Source of the DNA: Pseudomonas sp. SST3
GTDB lineage: Bacteria > Pseudomonadota > Gammaproteobacteria > Pseudomonadales > Pseudomonadaceae
Reading direction: 5' to 3'
DNA: 64,000 nt
NCBI RefSeq assembly: GCF_003325755.1
Contig: NZ_QORI02000001.1
Span: forward strand, 124,001-188,000
Shown here: positions 1 to 8,171 of the stretch, piece by piece
How positions within the stretch are numbered: the first letter of the stretch is position 1
Layout of the letters: each line of letters starts with the position of its first letter
The notes under the pieces: generated by a model
The model's input: the letters and a program-made list of their open reading frames with translations, nothing else
Told to the model about the DNA's origin: nothing
The model's database searches: none
Position numbers and translations under genes: made by a program

Positions 1-2
1 TC

Positions 3-1250
3 GTGCTGGAGCGCGGGCGCGACGTGCGCAGCCGTACCAAGGACACCTGGGCGCTGTGGCGCAAGAAGGTGCTGAGTCCGGAATCCAACGTGCAGTTCGG
101 CGAAGGCGGCGCCGGGCTGTTCTCCGACGGCAAACTCTACAGCCAGATCAAGGACCCGAAGTTCTACGGCCGCAAGGTGATGCACGAGTTCGTCCGTGCT
201 GGCGCGCCGGAAGAAATCATGTTCGTCAGCAAGCCGCACATCGGCACCTTTCGCCTGACCGGCGTGGTGTCGACCATGCGCGAAGAGATCAAGGCGCTGG
301 GCGGCGAGGTGCGCTTCGACAGCCGGGTGGTCGACTTCATCATCGAGGACGGCCGTATCCAGGGCGTGCGCATGACCGATGGAGAAGAAATCCGCAGCCG
401 CTACGTCGTGCTCGCCCTCGGTCACAGTTCGCGGGATACGTTCCGCATGCTGCACGAGCGCGGCGTCTATATCGAAGCCAAGCCCTTTGCCGTGGGCTTT
501 CGCATCGAGCACCCGCAATCGCTGGTCGACAACGCACGTCTGGGCAAATACGCGGGGCATCCGGAGCTGGGCGCGGCCGACTACAAGCTGGTCTACCACG
601 CCAAAAACGGTCGGGCGGTCTACAGCTTCTGCATGTGCCCGGGCGGCACCGTGGTGGCAGCCACGTCCGAGCCGAACCGCGTAGTCACCAACGGCATGAG
701 CCAGTACTCGCGCAACGAGCGCAACGCCAACGCGGGCATCGTCGTCGGCATCAACCCGGACGAGGATTTCCCCGGCGGCCCGCTTGCAGGCGTCGAATTG
801 CAGGAAAGACTTGAATCGCGTGCCTTCGAGCTGGGCGGAAATGACTACTGCGCACCGGGGCAATTGGTGGGCGACTTCATCCGCGGCCGGGCTTCCAAAG
901 CCTTCGGCGAGGTCGAGCCGTCCTACAAGCCCGGCGTGCGTCTGGGTGACCTGGCTCCGTCGTTGCCCGACTACGTCATCGAGGCGATCCGCGAAGCGCT
1001 GCCGGCCTTCGGCAAGCAGATCCGCGGGTTCGACCGCGCCGACGCAATCCTAACCGGCATCGAGACGCGCACATCTTCACCGGTGCGGATCAAGCGCAAT
1101 AACGAATCCCTGCAAAGCATCAATACCCGCGGACTGTATCCGGCAGGAGAAGGCGCCGGTTATGCCGGCGGGATTCTTTCGGCAGGCGTCGATGGAATCA
1201 AGGTGGCCGAAGCCGTGGCCATCGCCATGCTGGCTGATCTTCAAGGCTGA
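3..1250 (+). CDS. FAD-dependent dehydrogenase (COG2509-like), 5' end outside the window
   Basis: The reading frame is open from the first bases of the window, so this is the C-terminal 415 residues of a longer protein. The N-terminal FAD-binding GxGxxG fold is missing because it lies upstream. What remains resembles the uncharacterised FAD-dependent dehydrogenase family: a VLALGHSSRDTF segment, a cysteine-containing FCMCPGG stretch, a TRTSSPVRI motif, and the C-terminal FAD-contact segment LYPAGEGAGYAGGILSAGVD. The substrate of this family is unknown to me. The GTG at position 3 is not claimed as the true start. The next gene is convergent, only 7 bases away. Confidence 0.85.
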   Translation: MLERGRDVRSRTKDTWALWRKKVLSPESNVQFGEGGAGLFSDGKLYSQIKDPKFYGRKVMHEFVRAGAPEEIMFVSKPHIGTFRLTGVVSTMREEIKALGGEVRFDSRVVDFIIEDGRIQGVRMTDGEEIRSRYVVLALGHSSRDTFRMLHERGVYIEAKPFAVGFRIEHPQSLVDNARLGKYAGHPELGAADYKLVYHAKNGRAVYSFCMCPGGTVVAATSEPNRVVTNGMSQYSRNERNANAGIVVGINPDEDFPGGPLAGVELQERLESRAFELGGNDYCAPGQLVGDFIRGRASKAFGEVEPSYKPGVRLGDLAPSLPDYVIEAIREALPAFGKQIRGFDRADAILTGIETRTSSPVRIKRNNESLQSINTRGLYPAGEGAGYAGGILSAGVDGIKVAEAVAIAMLADLQG

Positions 1251-1257
1251 ACCGGTC

Positions 1258-1581
1258 TCAGGGTCGCTGGCGTTTGTGCTCGAAGGCTTCGACACACGCG
1301 GGCAAGTCATAGAAGCGCGGCGTCCCGCCGACCCGATTTCCGTTCTCGCCCGCCGTCTTGCGTTGGCATTCGGCTTCAGACCGGGAACTGCGCTTGGCGT
1401 TCATGCAGTCTTGAAAAGCCGCTTCGCGTAACGGCGCCAACTTCTCGGCCCATGCCGCTTCGCATTGCCGATCCAGCTCGCCCTGCCGCCGGGCAAACGC
1501 CTCTTCCTCGTTCTTGAACGCCCCCTGCGCCTGGATTGTCAGGACGCACAGCAGCAACGCGGTAAATTTCCCCTGTTTCAT
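1258..1581 (-). CDS. Small exported cysteine-containing hypothetical protein
   Basis: This encodes a 107-residue protein that I do not recognise. It starts with a clear signal peptide (MKQGKFTALLLCVLTIQAQG), followed by a charged, probably helical region rich in Glu, Arg and Ala with four spaced cysteines (in DRQCEA, QDCMNA, EAECQR and PACVEA) that could form periplasmic disulfides. I chose the ATG at 1581 because AAAGGAG precedes it at normal spacing and the signal peptide begins there; the in-frame extension upstream has no such signal. It lies just downstream of the DUF3859-type gene on the same strand and may be cotranscribed with it. Confidence 0.6.
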   Translation of the reverse strand: MKQGKFTALLLCVLTIQAQGAFKNEEEAFARRQGELDRQCEAAWAEKLAPLREAAFQDCMNAKRSSRSEAECQRKTAGENGNRVGGTPRFYDLPACVEAFEHKRQRP

Positions 1582-1673
1582 TGACGCACTCCTTTGCTGA
1601 GCCAGCCGCCAGCATGGCGCAGCGACGAGGACCAAAAAAGCGAGATGGGTGCCTGGTTCTCTTCGCTTACCGC

Positions 1674-2132
1674 TCAACGCACCTGGAAGCGCTGTTCAGC
1701 CAGCTTGCGGTCGCCCTGGAACACCAGGAAGTGCCACTCGCCTGGAACAAGCTCATGCGTTTCGGTGAACTCGAATGCCATGACATCCGTTGGCGCCTCC
1801 GGAACCAGCTTCTGCACAACTTCGTAGCGGTCGTGCCGTTGGCCGCTCGGATCGACCACGCCGGGCGTCAGATAGAGCAAGGTAAGCGGCGTATCGTCGG
1901 CACGCTTGCCCTCCAACCGGTAGCGCAGGCCGAACTTGGTGCCAATCTTCAACGGCACTTGGTCAACCTCCAGGATGCGCTGATCGCCGCGAGTCAGGAC
2001 CCGTTCGCCAGGCTGTTGGTCCTGGTAACGGCTTTCGAACACACCGGCCTCCACCGGGCCGGCGACGCGTACATCGGCACAAGCCAAACCGGGCAACAAC
2101 AACGCAAACAGCAGCGGACGAAGAGTAGGCAT
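1674..2132 (-). CDS. DUF3859 domain-containing exported protein
   Basis: This encodes 152 residues with an N-terminal signal peptide (MPTLRPLLFALLLPGLACA) and a compact, beta-rich domain typical of DUF3859. The C-terminus contains ELVPGEWHFLVFQGDRKLAEQRF, a pattern I associate with this family. It probably acts in the periplasm; the molecular role is unknown. It is transcribed away from the DUF2147 gene, leaving a shared promoter region of about 200 bases (2133-2330). The small cysteine-containing protein gene lies immediately downstream on the same strand. Confidence 0.7.
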   Translation of the reverse strand: MPTLRPLLFALLLPGLACADVRVAGPVEAGVFESRYQDQQPGERVLTRGDQRILEVDQVPLKIGTKFGLRYRLEGKRADDTPLTLLYLTPGVVDPSGQRHDRYEVVQKLVPEAPTDVMAFEFTETHELVPGEWHFLVFQGDRKLAEQRFQVR

Positions 2133-2330
2133 AACGGGCTCCCTGGCAGAAAGCAGCGAGCCTATGACATTGGCGTGACAGCCACGTGACAGGGTTCTGC
2201 GCCTGGCTGGTGCGTCATTCCGACGTTTGATGGCCTTAGATCAGATGACAACGCTCCAACCGAGCCGAGGCACTACCGCCCATAACCAGTGATAAAGTCA
2301 CTGGGGTCGACTATTGCTCTCGGAGAATCC

Positions 2331-2774
2331 ATGCACTCACTGCTTACCACCCTGTTGCTGGCATTACCCCTGACCACCTCGCTAGCCTTCGCCGCCGAAT
2401 CGCCTGCGGGCCGCTGGCAGACCATCGACGATGAGACCGGCAAGCCCAAGTCCATCGTTGAAATCCAACAGGCCGCCGACGGCAGCCTCAGCGGCAAGGT
2501 GGCGGAAATTCTACAGTCGGACCACGGCCCCAACCCGGTATGCAGCGAGTGCGACGGCGATCGCAAAAACAAGCCGATCACCGGCATGACAATTCTCTGG
2601 GACCTCAAACCCGACGGCCAAAACGTCTGGAGCGGCGGCACCATACTCGACCCCGCCAAGGGCAAGACCTACCGATCCAAGGCGACGCTGCTCAAAGGCG
2701 GCGACAAGCTGGAAGTGCGCGGCTACATCGGCATCGAAGCGTTGGGACGCAGCCAGACCTGGATTCGTCAGTAA
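2331..2774 (+). CDS. DUF2147 domain-containing periplasmic protein
   Basis: The product is 147 residues with a signal peptide (MHSLLTTLLLALPLTTSLAFA) and a mature domain starting ESPAGRWQTIDDETGKPKS, the usual opening of DUF2147 proteins. Later features include CSECDGDRKNKPITGM, the WSGGTILDPAKGKTYRS stretch and a final EALGRSQTWIR, all typical of the family. The fold is lipocalin-like and the function is unknown. I chose the ATG at 2331 over one at 2289 because it begins the signal peptide and is preceded by CGGAGAAT. It is divergent from the DUF3859 gene. Confidence 0.8.
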   Translation: MHSLLTTLLLALPLTTSLAFAAESPAGRWQTIDDETGKPKSIVEIQQAADGSLSGKVAEILQSDHGPNPVCSECDGDRKNKPITGMTILWDLKPDGQNVWSGGTILDPAKGKTYRSKATLLKGGDKLEVRGYIGIEALGRSQTWIRQ

Positions 2775-2872
2775 CCGTAGGCAGGTCCGGCAGCCCGCCG
2801 GGCACGAAGGGGTCGCACCAGCAAACCGCCACGCAAACCAGCACGCCGAGATGATTCGCGGGTCATACCCAA

Positions 2873-3934
2873 ATGCGATCTCTCTCCTCCGGCGCCAACG
2901 CACAAGCACCCCACGGGTATCGCCACACACTCGGCGTGGCGTTCCTGCTCGTCATAAGCCTGCAGAGCTCCGCTGAAACCGCTGTCAGATTCGATGGCGT
3001 GCTCAAGCAGGCCGAACAGCTCGAACAGCTGGAAACCCTGATCATTGCCCAGCATGGCGAGATCATCGTCGAGCGAGGCTTTCGCGGCCATCGCACGACC
3101 TCACCGGCCAATATCAAATCCGCGTCCAAGTCAGTGATTTCCGCGCTGGTCGGCATCGCCATCGACAAAGGCATTCTTGAAGGAACGGATCAACCCGTCG
3201 CCGAGCTTCTGAAGGCGGACTTGCCGGCAAAGGCTGATCCACGATTGCAGCAGGTGACGGTAGGCAACCTGCTCTCAATGCAGGCAGGCCTCGGATCGAC
3301 TTCTGGACGCCACTACGGCGCCTGGGTAGCGAGCCGCAACTGGGTAAGGGCCGCACTGGCACGGCCCTTCGAGGCGGAACCGGGCGGCGCGATGATCTAT
3401 TCCACCGGATCGAGCCATCTGCTTTCGGCCATTCTCACCCGGCGCACCGGCAAATCCACCCTACAACTGGCACGACAATGGCTGGCGCCGCTCGACGGCT
3501 TCGCCATCAGCGCCTGGACCCGTGATCCGCAAGGCATCTACCTGGGCGGCAACGAAATGGCGATGACGCCGCGCTCGCTGCTCGCGTTCGGCGAGCTCTA
3601 TCGCCGCGAAGGTGTCACGGCCTCCGGGGGACGGCTGCTATCCAAGGAATGGATCGAGGCCTCCTGGACGCCACGCACACGCTCGCGCTACACCGGTCAC
3701 GGTTATGGATACGGCTGGTTCATCAGTCAGTTTGACGACATGGCCGTGCGCTACGGCTGGGGCTACGGTGGGCAGATGGTGTACGTGGTGCCCGAGCTCG
3801 CCATGACTGCGGTGATGACCTCAAATACGCAACAACCCTCCGGTGGCGCCATGGGTCATCGTGATGCGCTGCATCGATTGCTCGGTCAAATTATCGAGGC
3901 GATGCGCGAGACAGCGCTGCCGCCAGCTGGGTGA
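2873..3934 (+). CDS. Serine hydrolase of the class C beta-lactamase / penicillin-binding family
   Basis: This is a 353-residue protein with a hydrophobic export segment around residues 19-35. The SxxK nucleophile motif appears as S83-A-S-K86 in NIKSASKSVISALVG. A second-motif candidate is the tyrosine in MIYSTGSSHLLSAI, and the C-terminal GYGWGYGGQMVYVVPEL region fits the third strand. This family includes esterases, D-aminopeptidases and beta-lactamases; the sequence resembles the 6-aminohexanoate hydrolase-like or esterase branch more than true AmpC. The substrate cannot be assigned. The start is uncertain within about 20 codons. No strong terminator is visible downstream. Confidence 0.8.
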   Translation: MRSLSSGANAQAPHGYRHTLGVAFLLVISLQSSAETAVRFDGVLKQAEQLEQLETLIIAQHGEIIVERGFRGHRTTSPANIKSASKSVISALVGIAIDKGILEGTDQPVAELLKADLPAKADPRLQQVTVGNLLSMQAGLGSTSGRHYGAWVASRNWVRAALARPFEAEPGGAMIYSTGSSHLLSAILTRRTGKSTLQLARQWLAPLDGFAISAWTRDPQGIYLGGNEMAMTPRSLLAFGELYRREGVTASGGRLLSKEWIEASWTPRTRSRYTGHGYGYGWFISQFDDMAVRYGWGYGGQMVYVVPELAMTAVMTSNTQQPSGGAMGHRDALHRLLGQIIEAMRETALPPAG

Positions 3935-4308
3935 CGAATCAGACCTCGGCACTCGTGAAGCGCTGCAGGAGGACAGCGAACAGATTCACCTTCCCGAACC
4001 GAAGGTCCATATAACGACCCGGTCCGTGTGGCCGCAGCAAGGGCAGTTAGCATGGCGGTCATATTTGACGCACGGCAACCTTACAGTCGGCGCTCTAGCG
4101 AGCCGAACCTCGTGACGATGCGGGACACTCCCGCCGAAGACTGAACACCGCCCGGACTCCTGCTGCAACCAGCCAGCCGGCCCCATCCGCGTCGGCAGTG
4201 CCCGTGAACGAGTCGCGGCGCTGCCAGGTGGTTGGATGCCGTTTTCAGCGGGCCTGAACAACACAGCCAGCACCAGGCACTCGCCCATAACCGTATCGCC
4301 GAAGACGC
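3935..4308. other. Gene-poor interval of about 370 bases
   Basis: Between the serine hydrolase and the glutathione S-transferase I see no convincing gene. A 100-codon minus-strand frame (3986-4288) contains a CPCCGH zinc-ribbon-like stretch but lacks a family match and a credible ribosome binding site. It could be a remnant of a mobile or lost gene. No strong hairpin terminator is apparent. Confidence 0.4.
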
Positions 4309-4929
4309 CTAGCTTGCAGCAAGTGCCTCGGCAATTGTTGGAGGTGCGGCAGCGCGGGCGTACATCGACTTCAGGTACTCTCTCAATCTCGGTGCTCCGT
4401 CGAGCATGTTTTCTTCGTTCGCCCAGTCCAGCGTATATGCCGCCGTGAAATCAGCCACGCTGAGCCGGTCGGCCACCATGAACTCGCGCTCCTTCATGTG
4501 TCGTTCGAGCACCGCCACCATCTCCACGCATTCCTGCCTCGCCAGGTCGATGTCTTGCGGTAATCGCTTATGTTCCGGATAAAGAAACGTGTGCCGCGTG
4601 ATGCGCCAGAGCGGCTGTTCTATTTCGGTCACAAGGAAGAATATCCAACGGTACATCTGCGCCCTGTCTTCCACCGTCGCCGGGATGTATCCCGCCTGAG
4701 GATTCTTGTCCGCCAGATAGAGCTGAATCGCGACCGACTCGGTCACGACCAAGCTCCCGTCGACCAACACAGGGACCTTGGCAGCGGGGTTGAGAGCCAG
4801 AAAGTCCGGTCGCGTATTTTCGCCTAGCAGGATATGCACCGGGAGCATCTCGTACTCCAGGCCTAGTTCATTGAGTAACCACATAACGCGCAGGGCGCGG
4901 GTTGGGGGCGTTCCGTATAGTTTCAACAT
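4309..4929 (-). CDS. Glutathione S-transferase family protein
   Basis: This encodes 206 residues with a thioredoxin-like N-terminal domain (MLKLYGTPPTRALRVMWLLNELGLEYE) carrying the expected PVLVDGSLVVTESVAIQLYL segment, in which the cis-proline and the ES pair bind glutathione. A helical C-terminal domain follows (about residues 85-206) with ADRLSVADFTAAYTL. The enzyme should be cytosolic and conjugate or reduce electrophiles; the substrate is unknown. I use the ATG at 4929 rather than the one at 4941: the upstream ATGGAG supplies a GGAG ribosome binding site nine bases before the inner ATG, and the family usually begins at MLKLYG. Confidence 0.85.
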   Translation of the reverse strand: MLKLYGTPPTRALRVMWLLNELGLEYEMLPVHILLGENTRPDFLALNPAAKVPVLVDGSLVVTESVAIQLYLADKNPQAGYIPATVEDRAQMYRWIFFLVTEIEQPLWRITRHTFLYPEHKRLPQDIDLARQECVEMVAVLERHMKEREFMVADRLSVADFTAAYTLDWANEENMLDGAPRLREYLKSMYARAAAPPTIAEALAAS

Positions 4930-5273
4930 TTTCGGCTCCATTGATTTTTGGATACCACAAGTTGTCTTGACGCCTGATCTAATCGAGTGGAGGCGTACGG
5001 AATCGACACGTCATCAAAAATTCGCCAATGAGCGATGCCGAAGAGCCGCTGAGGCCGTGTCTACGTCCGAACAGATGACGCCGATGGACAGACCAGCTTT
5101 CGTGCCAGTGCACGCCCCGCTACACCCCGGCTTGCTGACGCCACCAGTCCGGATGACTGACGCGGGTCGACCACCGTGACCGCGTAGGCTAAACCTTCAC
5201 AGATCATCGCTACGTTGAGTTCAACGTCCATGCAAGCCAGCCTTGGCAGGCTTTGCCCACAACCGGAGGTTCT
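4930..5273. other. Divergent intergenic region between the GST and nuclease genes
   Basis: This is a stretch of about 340 bases between divergently transcribed genes. It should contain both promoters, but I could not identify convincing -35/-10 pairs, operators, hairpins or small genes. Reading frames crossing it are not supported by ribosome binding sites or family resemblance. Confidence 0.4.
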
Positions 5274-6218
5274 GTGCCCGAACCAGCCGCTCAATTGCCC
5301 TACCGCCCACGCCTGGCCGACATGCGTCCGCTTGGCCAGCCGACTGCGTGGGTGAATCCTGCCTTTGCACTGGCTTCGTCCCGAACCACATCGGCCGACA
5401 GGCTGATGGATCGGGAGGGCTATCGGTCCGAGTTCCTCGCAGATTTCAACGTCCCGTGGCCACAGCTGGCCGAACCCTACCGAGATGATCTTCTGCCGAT
5501 CCCGAACAGCACCGGAGATCGGCTCGACTACACCCATTTTTCCATCGCCATGTCCAGAAGCCGGCGCCTGGCCTTGTTCGTCGGCGTAAACATTGAGGGA
5601 GGTTCGCTGGTCGAGGTGATACGCGGCAGGGATCGCTGGACGTATGACGGGCGCATTCCGGCCGAGGCGCAGGTCGGCGAGTCTCTCTACGCAGACAACC
5701 TGCTCGACCGCGGCCACCTCGTGCGCCGCCAGGACCCAAACTGGGGGCCCCTGGCCGAGCAAGCCAACACCGACACCTTTCATTTCACCAATTGCTCACC
5801 GCAAATGGCCGGCTTCAACCAAAAGAACTGGCTGGACCTGGAAAATTACCTGCTCGACAACACCCGCCGCTGGCAAGCCCGCGCCACGGTGTTCAGCGGT
5901 CCGGTATTCAGCGATGCCGATCGGCTCTACCGTGGCGTCGCGATACCTAACGCATTCTGGAAAGTCGTCGCCTTTATGGGCGGCGACGGAAAGCCCTCCG
6001 CAACCGCCTACATGATCGACCAGTCCGGCGAACTCGGCCGCCTCAACCTTCTATTCGGACGTTTCAGGACTTACCAACGTAGCGTGCTGCAGATCGAGCG
6101 TCTCACCGGAATCGATTTTGGCGCCCTCTCTGACTACGACGGATTTTCGAACGAAGAGCGCGCCACGGGCACACGGATCGAGGCTGAAATAAGGCAGCTG
6201 GGCGATATTCGGATCTGA
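5274..6218 (+). CDS. DNA/RNA non-specific endonuclease (NUC/EndoG family)
   Basis: The product is a beta-beta-alpha-metal nuclease of about 314 residues. The catalytic DRGH motif is visible (LLDRGHLVRR, with the histidine near residue 148), followed about 30 residues later by the metal-binding asparagine region FHFTNCSPQMAGFNQKNW. The upstream SIAMSRSRRLALFVGVNI and downstream PNAFWKVV are typical of the NUC fold. It would cleave single- and double-stranded nucleic acid. No signal peptide is visible. The GTG at 5274 is preceded by GGAGG and is my chosen start; a TTG at 5253 is possible. A DUF or toxin context is not seen, so a housekeeping or envelope nuclease is as likely as a toxin. Confidence 0.85.
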   Translation: MPEPAAQLPYRPRLADMRPLGQPTAWVNPAFALASSRTTSADRLMDREGYRSEFLADFNVPWPQLAEPYRDDLLPIPNSTGDRLDYTHFSIAMSRSRRLALFVGVNIEGGSLVEVIRGRDRWTYDGRIPAEAQVGESLYADNLLDRGHLVRRQDPNWGPLAEQANTDTFHFTNCSPQMAGFNQKNWLDLENYLLDNTRRWQARATVFSGPVFSDADRLYRGVAIPNAFWKVVAFMGGDGKPSATAYMIDQSGELGRLNLLFGRFRTYQRSVLQIERLTGIDFGALSDYDGFSNEERATGTRIEAEIRQLGDIRI

Positions 6219-6256
6219 GGTTGAAGATGACGCTGTAACGGGGGCGATGAAACGGA

Positions 6257-6385
6257 ATGAACAGACGCCGCGTGCTCAAGATCGGCTTGTTGAATCTACT
6301 GCTCGCCTGGCTTCCCGTGACGCGTGCGCGCCTCGCCCGCTACGTCGAGCGGGACGGCTGGATTCTGCGCGCAGAAGATCGCTGA
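6257..6385 (+). CDS. 42-residue Tat-leader peptide, probable export partner of the GMC oxidoreductase
   Basis: This tiny gene lies in a different frame from its neighbours. Its product begins MNRRRVLKIG, a good match to the twin-arginine motif (S/T-R-R-x-F-L-K appears as N-R-R-R-V-L-K). A hydrophobic stretch LLNLLLAWLP and a short charged tail ending GWILRAEDR follow. Its stop TGA overlaps the ATG of the GMC oxidoreductase by one base (TGATG at 6383-6387), so the two are translationally coupled. The oxidoreductase has no signal of its own, so the leader may carry it out by the Tat hitchhiker route, as small Tat subunits do for other flavin dehydrogenases. The ribosome binding site is weak. 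Confidence 0.6.
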   Translation: MNRRRVLKIGLLNLLLAWLPVTRARLARYVERDGWILRAEDR

Positions 6386-7812
6386 TGAAGGTCAGCGCCG
6401 AGCAGCTCGCAGAGGCACTACCGTTCGATTACTGCATTGTCGGCAGCGGGCCGGCCGGCATCACCCTGGCACTGGCGCTGGAGGCGACCGGCAAGCGCAT
6501 CCTGTTGATCGAAGGCGGTGGCGAGTCGCCCTCTGATGCATCGCAGGAACTCTACCGGGGCGAGGTAGTGGGCCATGCTTATCGCCCACTGGACACGTGC
6601 CGAATACGCGCCTTCGGTGGCTCCTCGAATGGTTGGGGCGGTTGGTGTCGCCCGCTGGATGCTGTCGACTTCACGGAAAAGCCGGGCCTCGCCGACGGCG
6701 GCTGGCCGATCGGGCACAGCGACCTCGCACCCTATGCCGCACGCGCGGATGAGCTGTTCAAATTAGGCCCTGCTGAAGACGAGCCTGCGCTGGCCGGAGC
6801 GCTGCTCAAACAGAGCAGCTTCCGCTATTCCACGGTGAACTTCGGCCAGAAATACAAGGAACGTCTGTTCGCCTCGGCGAACGTGGCGGTAGCGCTGAAT
6901 ACCAGCCTCGTGGCGATCTTGACCGACGGCACGGCGGTTACCGGTCTGCGGGTGGACGTCGGCGGGATGCGCAGGACGCTCACGGCGCGTTGCTACATTC
7001 TGGCCACCGGCGGCATCGAGAACAGCCGCCTCCTGCTATGGAGCAACCAGCTAGCGCACGGAGCGTTGATCAAGCAGCCGGCGACGCTGGGTCGCTACTG
7101 GATGGAGCACCCGCACTTCACCCTCGGCGAGATCCTGCTCAAACGCCGGGCTGGGCTGAATTTCGATGAAAAGAGCGTCGGCTTCGTATCACCGACGCCG
7201 GAGCTGATGGCACGTAAGCAGTTGCTCAATTGCGGCCTGCGGATCATCCGCAGCGACGACGCCGAGACCCTCGCCAGCATTCGCCGGCTAGCCCGGGTAG
7301 CGCCACACCTCGCCAGCACAATCTTGCGAGACTATCGCCAGGGAAGAAGTTATGGAGCGGTGCTGCGCGCTAGCTGGGAGCAATATCCGCGCGCGCAAAG
7401 CCGCGTTGCGCTGGCGCGAGAAAAGGACCGTCTCGGCATTCCGCGGGTGATCCTCTACTGGACGCTGGACAACGGGGACAAGCGAACCGCCCTGGAAAGC
7501 GCCCGACACCTCGGCCGCTACATCGCCGACCTCGATCTTGGGCGCCTGCGCCTGGACCGCTGGCTATCCAACACCGATCCCTTCCCCACCAACGATGAGG
7601 TCGGCGGTTGCCATCACATGGGCGGCACGCGCATGGCCCGCACGCCAGAACAGGGGATCGTCGACCGCGACTGCAAGGTGTTCGGCCAACGGAATCTTTA
7701 TATCGCCGGCTCTTCGGTATTTCCCAGCAGCGGCTTCGCCAATCCGACCTACACCATCGTGCAGCTGGCACTACGCCTGGCGGAGCACCTGGCGCGGCTG
7801 AGCGGCGGCTGA
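6385..7812 (+). CDS. GMC-family FAD-dependent oxidoreductase
   Basis: This encodes 475 residues with an N-terminal dinucleotide-binding motif FDYCIVGSGPAGITLALAL (about residues 14-32) and the glycine-rich GGSSNGWGGWC loop. The C-terminal GMC signature region has CHHMGGTRMARTPEQGIVD followed by LYIAGSSVFPSSGFANPTYTIVQLALRLAEHL. Such enzymes oxidise alcohols, sugars or choline-like substrates and pass electrons to a quinone, cytochrome or oxygen; the substrate here is unknown. I start it at 6385, where the ATG overlaps the stop of the Tat-leader gene. The in-frame ATG at 6247 would only translate that leader in the wrong frame. Confidence 0.85.
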   Translation: MKVSAEQLAEALPFDYCIVGSGPAGITLALALEATGKRILLIEGGGESPSDASQELYRGEVVGHAYRPLDTCRIRAFGGSSNGWGGWCRPLDAVDFTEKPGLADGGWPIGHSDLAPYAARADELFKLGPAEDEPALAGALLKQSSFRYSTVNFGQKYKERLFASANVAVALNTSLVAILTDGTAVTGLRVDVGGMRRTLTARCYILATGGIENSRLLLWSNQLAHGALIKQPATLGRYWMEHPHFTLGEILLKRRAGLNFDEKSVGFVSPTPELMARKQLLNCGLRIIRSDDAETLASIRRLARVAPHLASTILRDYRQGRSYGAVLRASWEQYPRAQSRVALAREKDRLGIPRVILYWTLDNGDKRTALESARHLGRYIADLDLGRLRLDRWLSNTDPFPTNDEVGGCHHMGGTRMARTPEQGIVDRDCKVFGQRNLYIAGSSVFPSSGFANPTYTIVQLALRLAEHLARLSGG

Positions 7813-8090
7813 GCACGCCGCCTTTGCTGAGCCGGCCCAGCCGGAGGTAGAAACCGCCGGCAAATATGGCGATAGATTTGTGTGGGCGGGAAATAGGGGA
7901 AAAGGGGGAAAGGGCGCTCGCATTCCATCAAGAAAGTGGCGGCCTGAAGGTCGTGAGCAGCCAGCAGCTTAGCCCCGAGGCAGGCGTTCAACCGGGGGCG
8001 TTGCGTACCTCCCGCGAAAGAGCTGCAACCTGACTGAGCGCCGGAATACACCACAGCTCTCGCACGAACGGGCACAAAAGACCTGCTCCT
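7813..8090. other. Intergenic stretch with a G-rich polypurine tract
   Basis: No gene is supported between the GMC oxidoreductase stop and the typA terminator. The notable element is a purine-only G-run series at 7888-7914 (GGG, GGGG, GGGGG and GGG separated by 5, 4 and 3 bases), which meets the simple G-quadruplex pattern on the plus strand. The rest shows nothing I recognise. Confidence 0.45.
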
Positions 8091-8123
8091 AAAAAACAAA
8101 ACCCCGCATCGCGGGGTTTTGTT
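8091..8123 (-). terminator. Rho-independent terminator of typA
   Basis: A perfect 13-bp stem (8095-8107 with 8111-8123) encloses a 3-base loop. On the minus strand the stem is followed by a run of Ts, read as AAAAAA at 8091-8096 on the plus strand. It lies about 50 bases after the typA stop. Confidence 0.9.
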
Positions 8124-8171
8124 ATCAGACGAGGCGCCTAACGGCGCCATTCCGATGCAGCTAAGCGGGAA

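Noticed and set aside
3986..4288. Minus-strand frame with a CPCCGH zinc-ribbon-like motif
   Set aside because: No start site, neighbours or family resemblance support it; kept only as a remark on the gap.
6247..6384. Upstream in-frame extension of the GMC oxidoreductase from ATG 6247
   Set aside because: The extension is a shifted translation of the Tat-leader gene; the coupled ATG at 6385 gives a normal GMC N-terminus.
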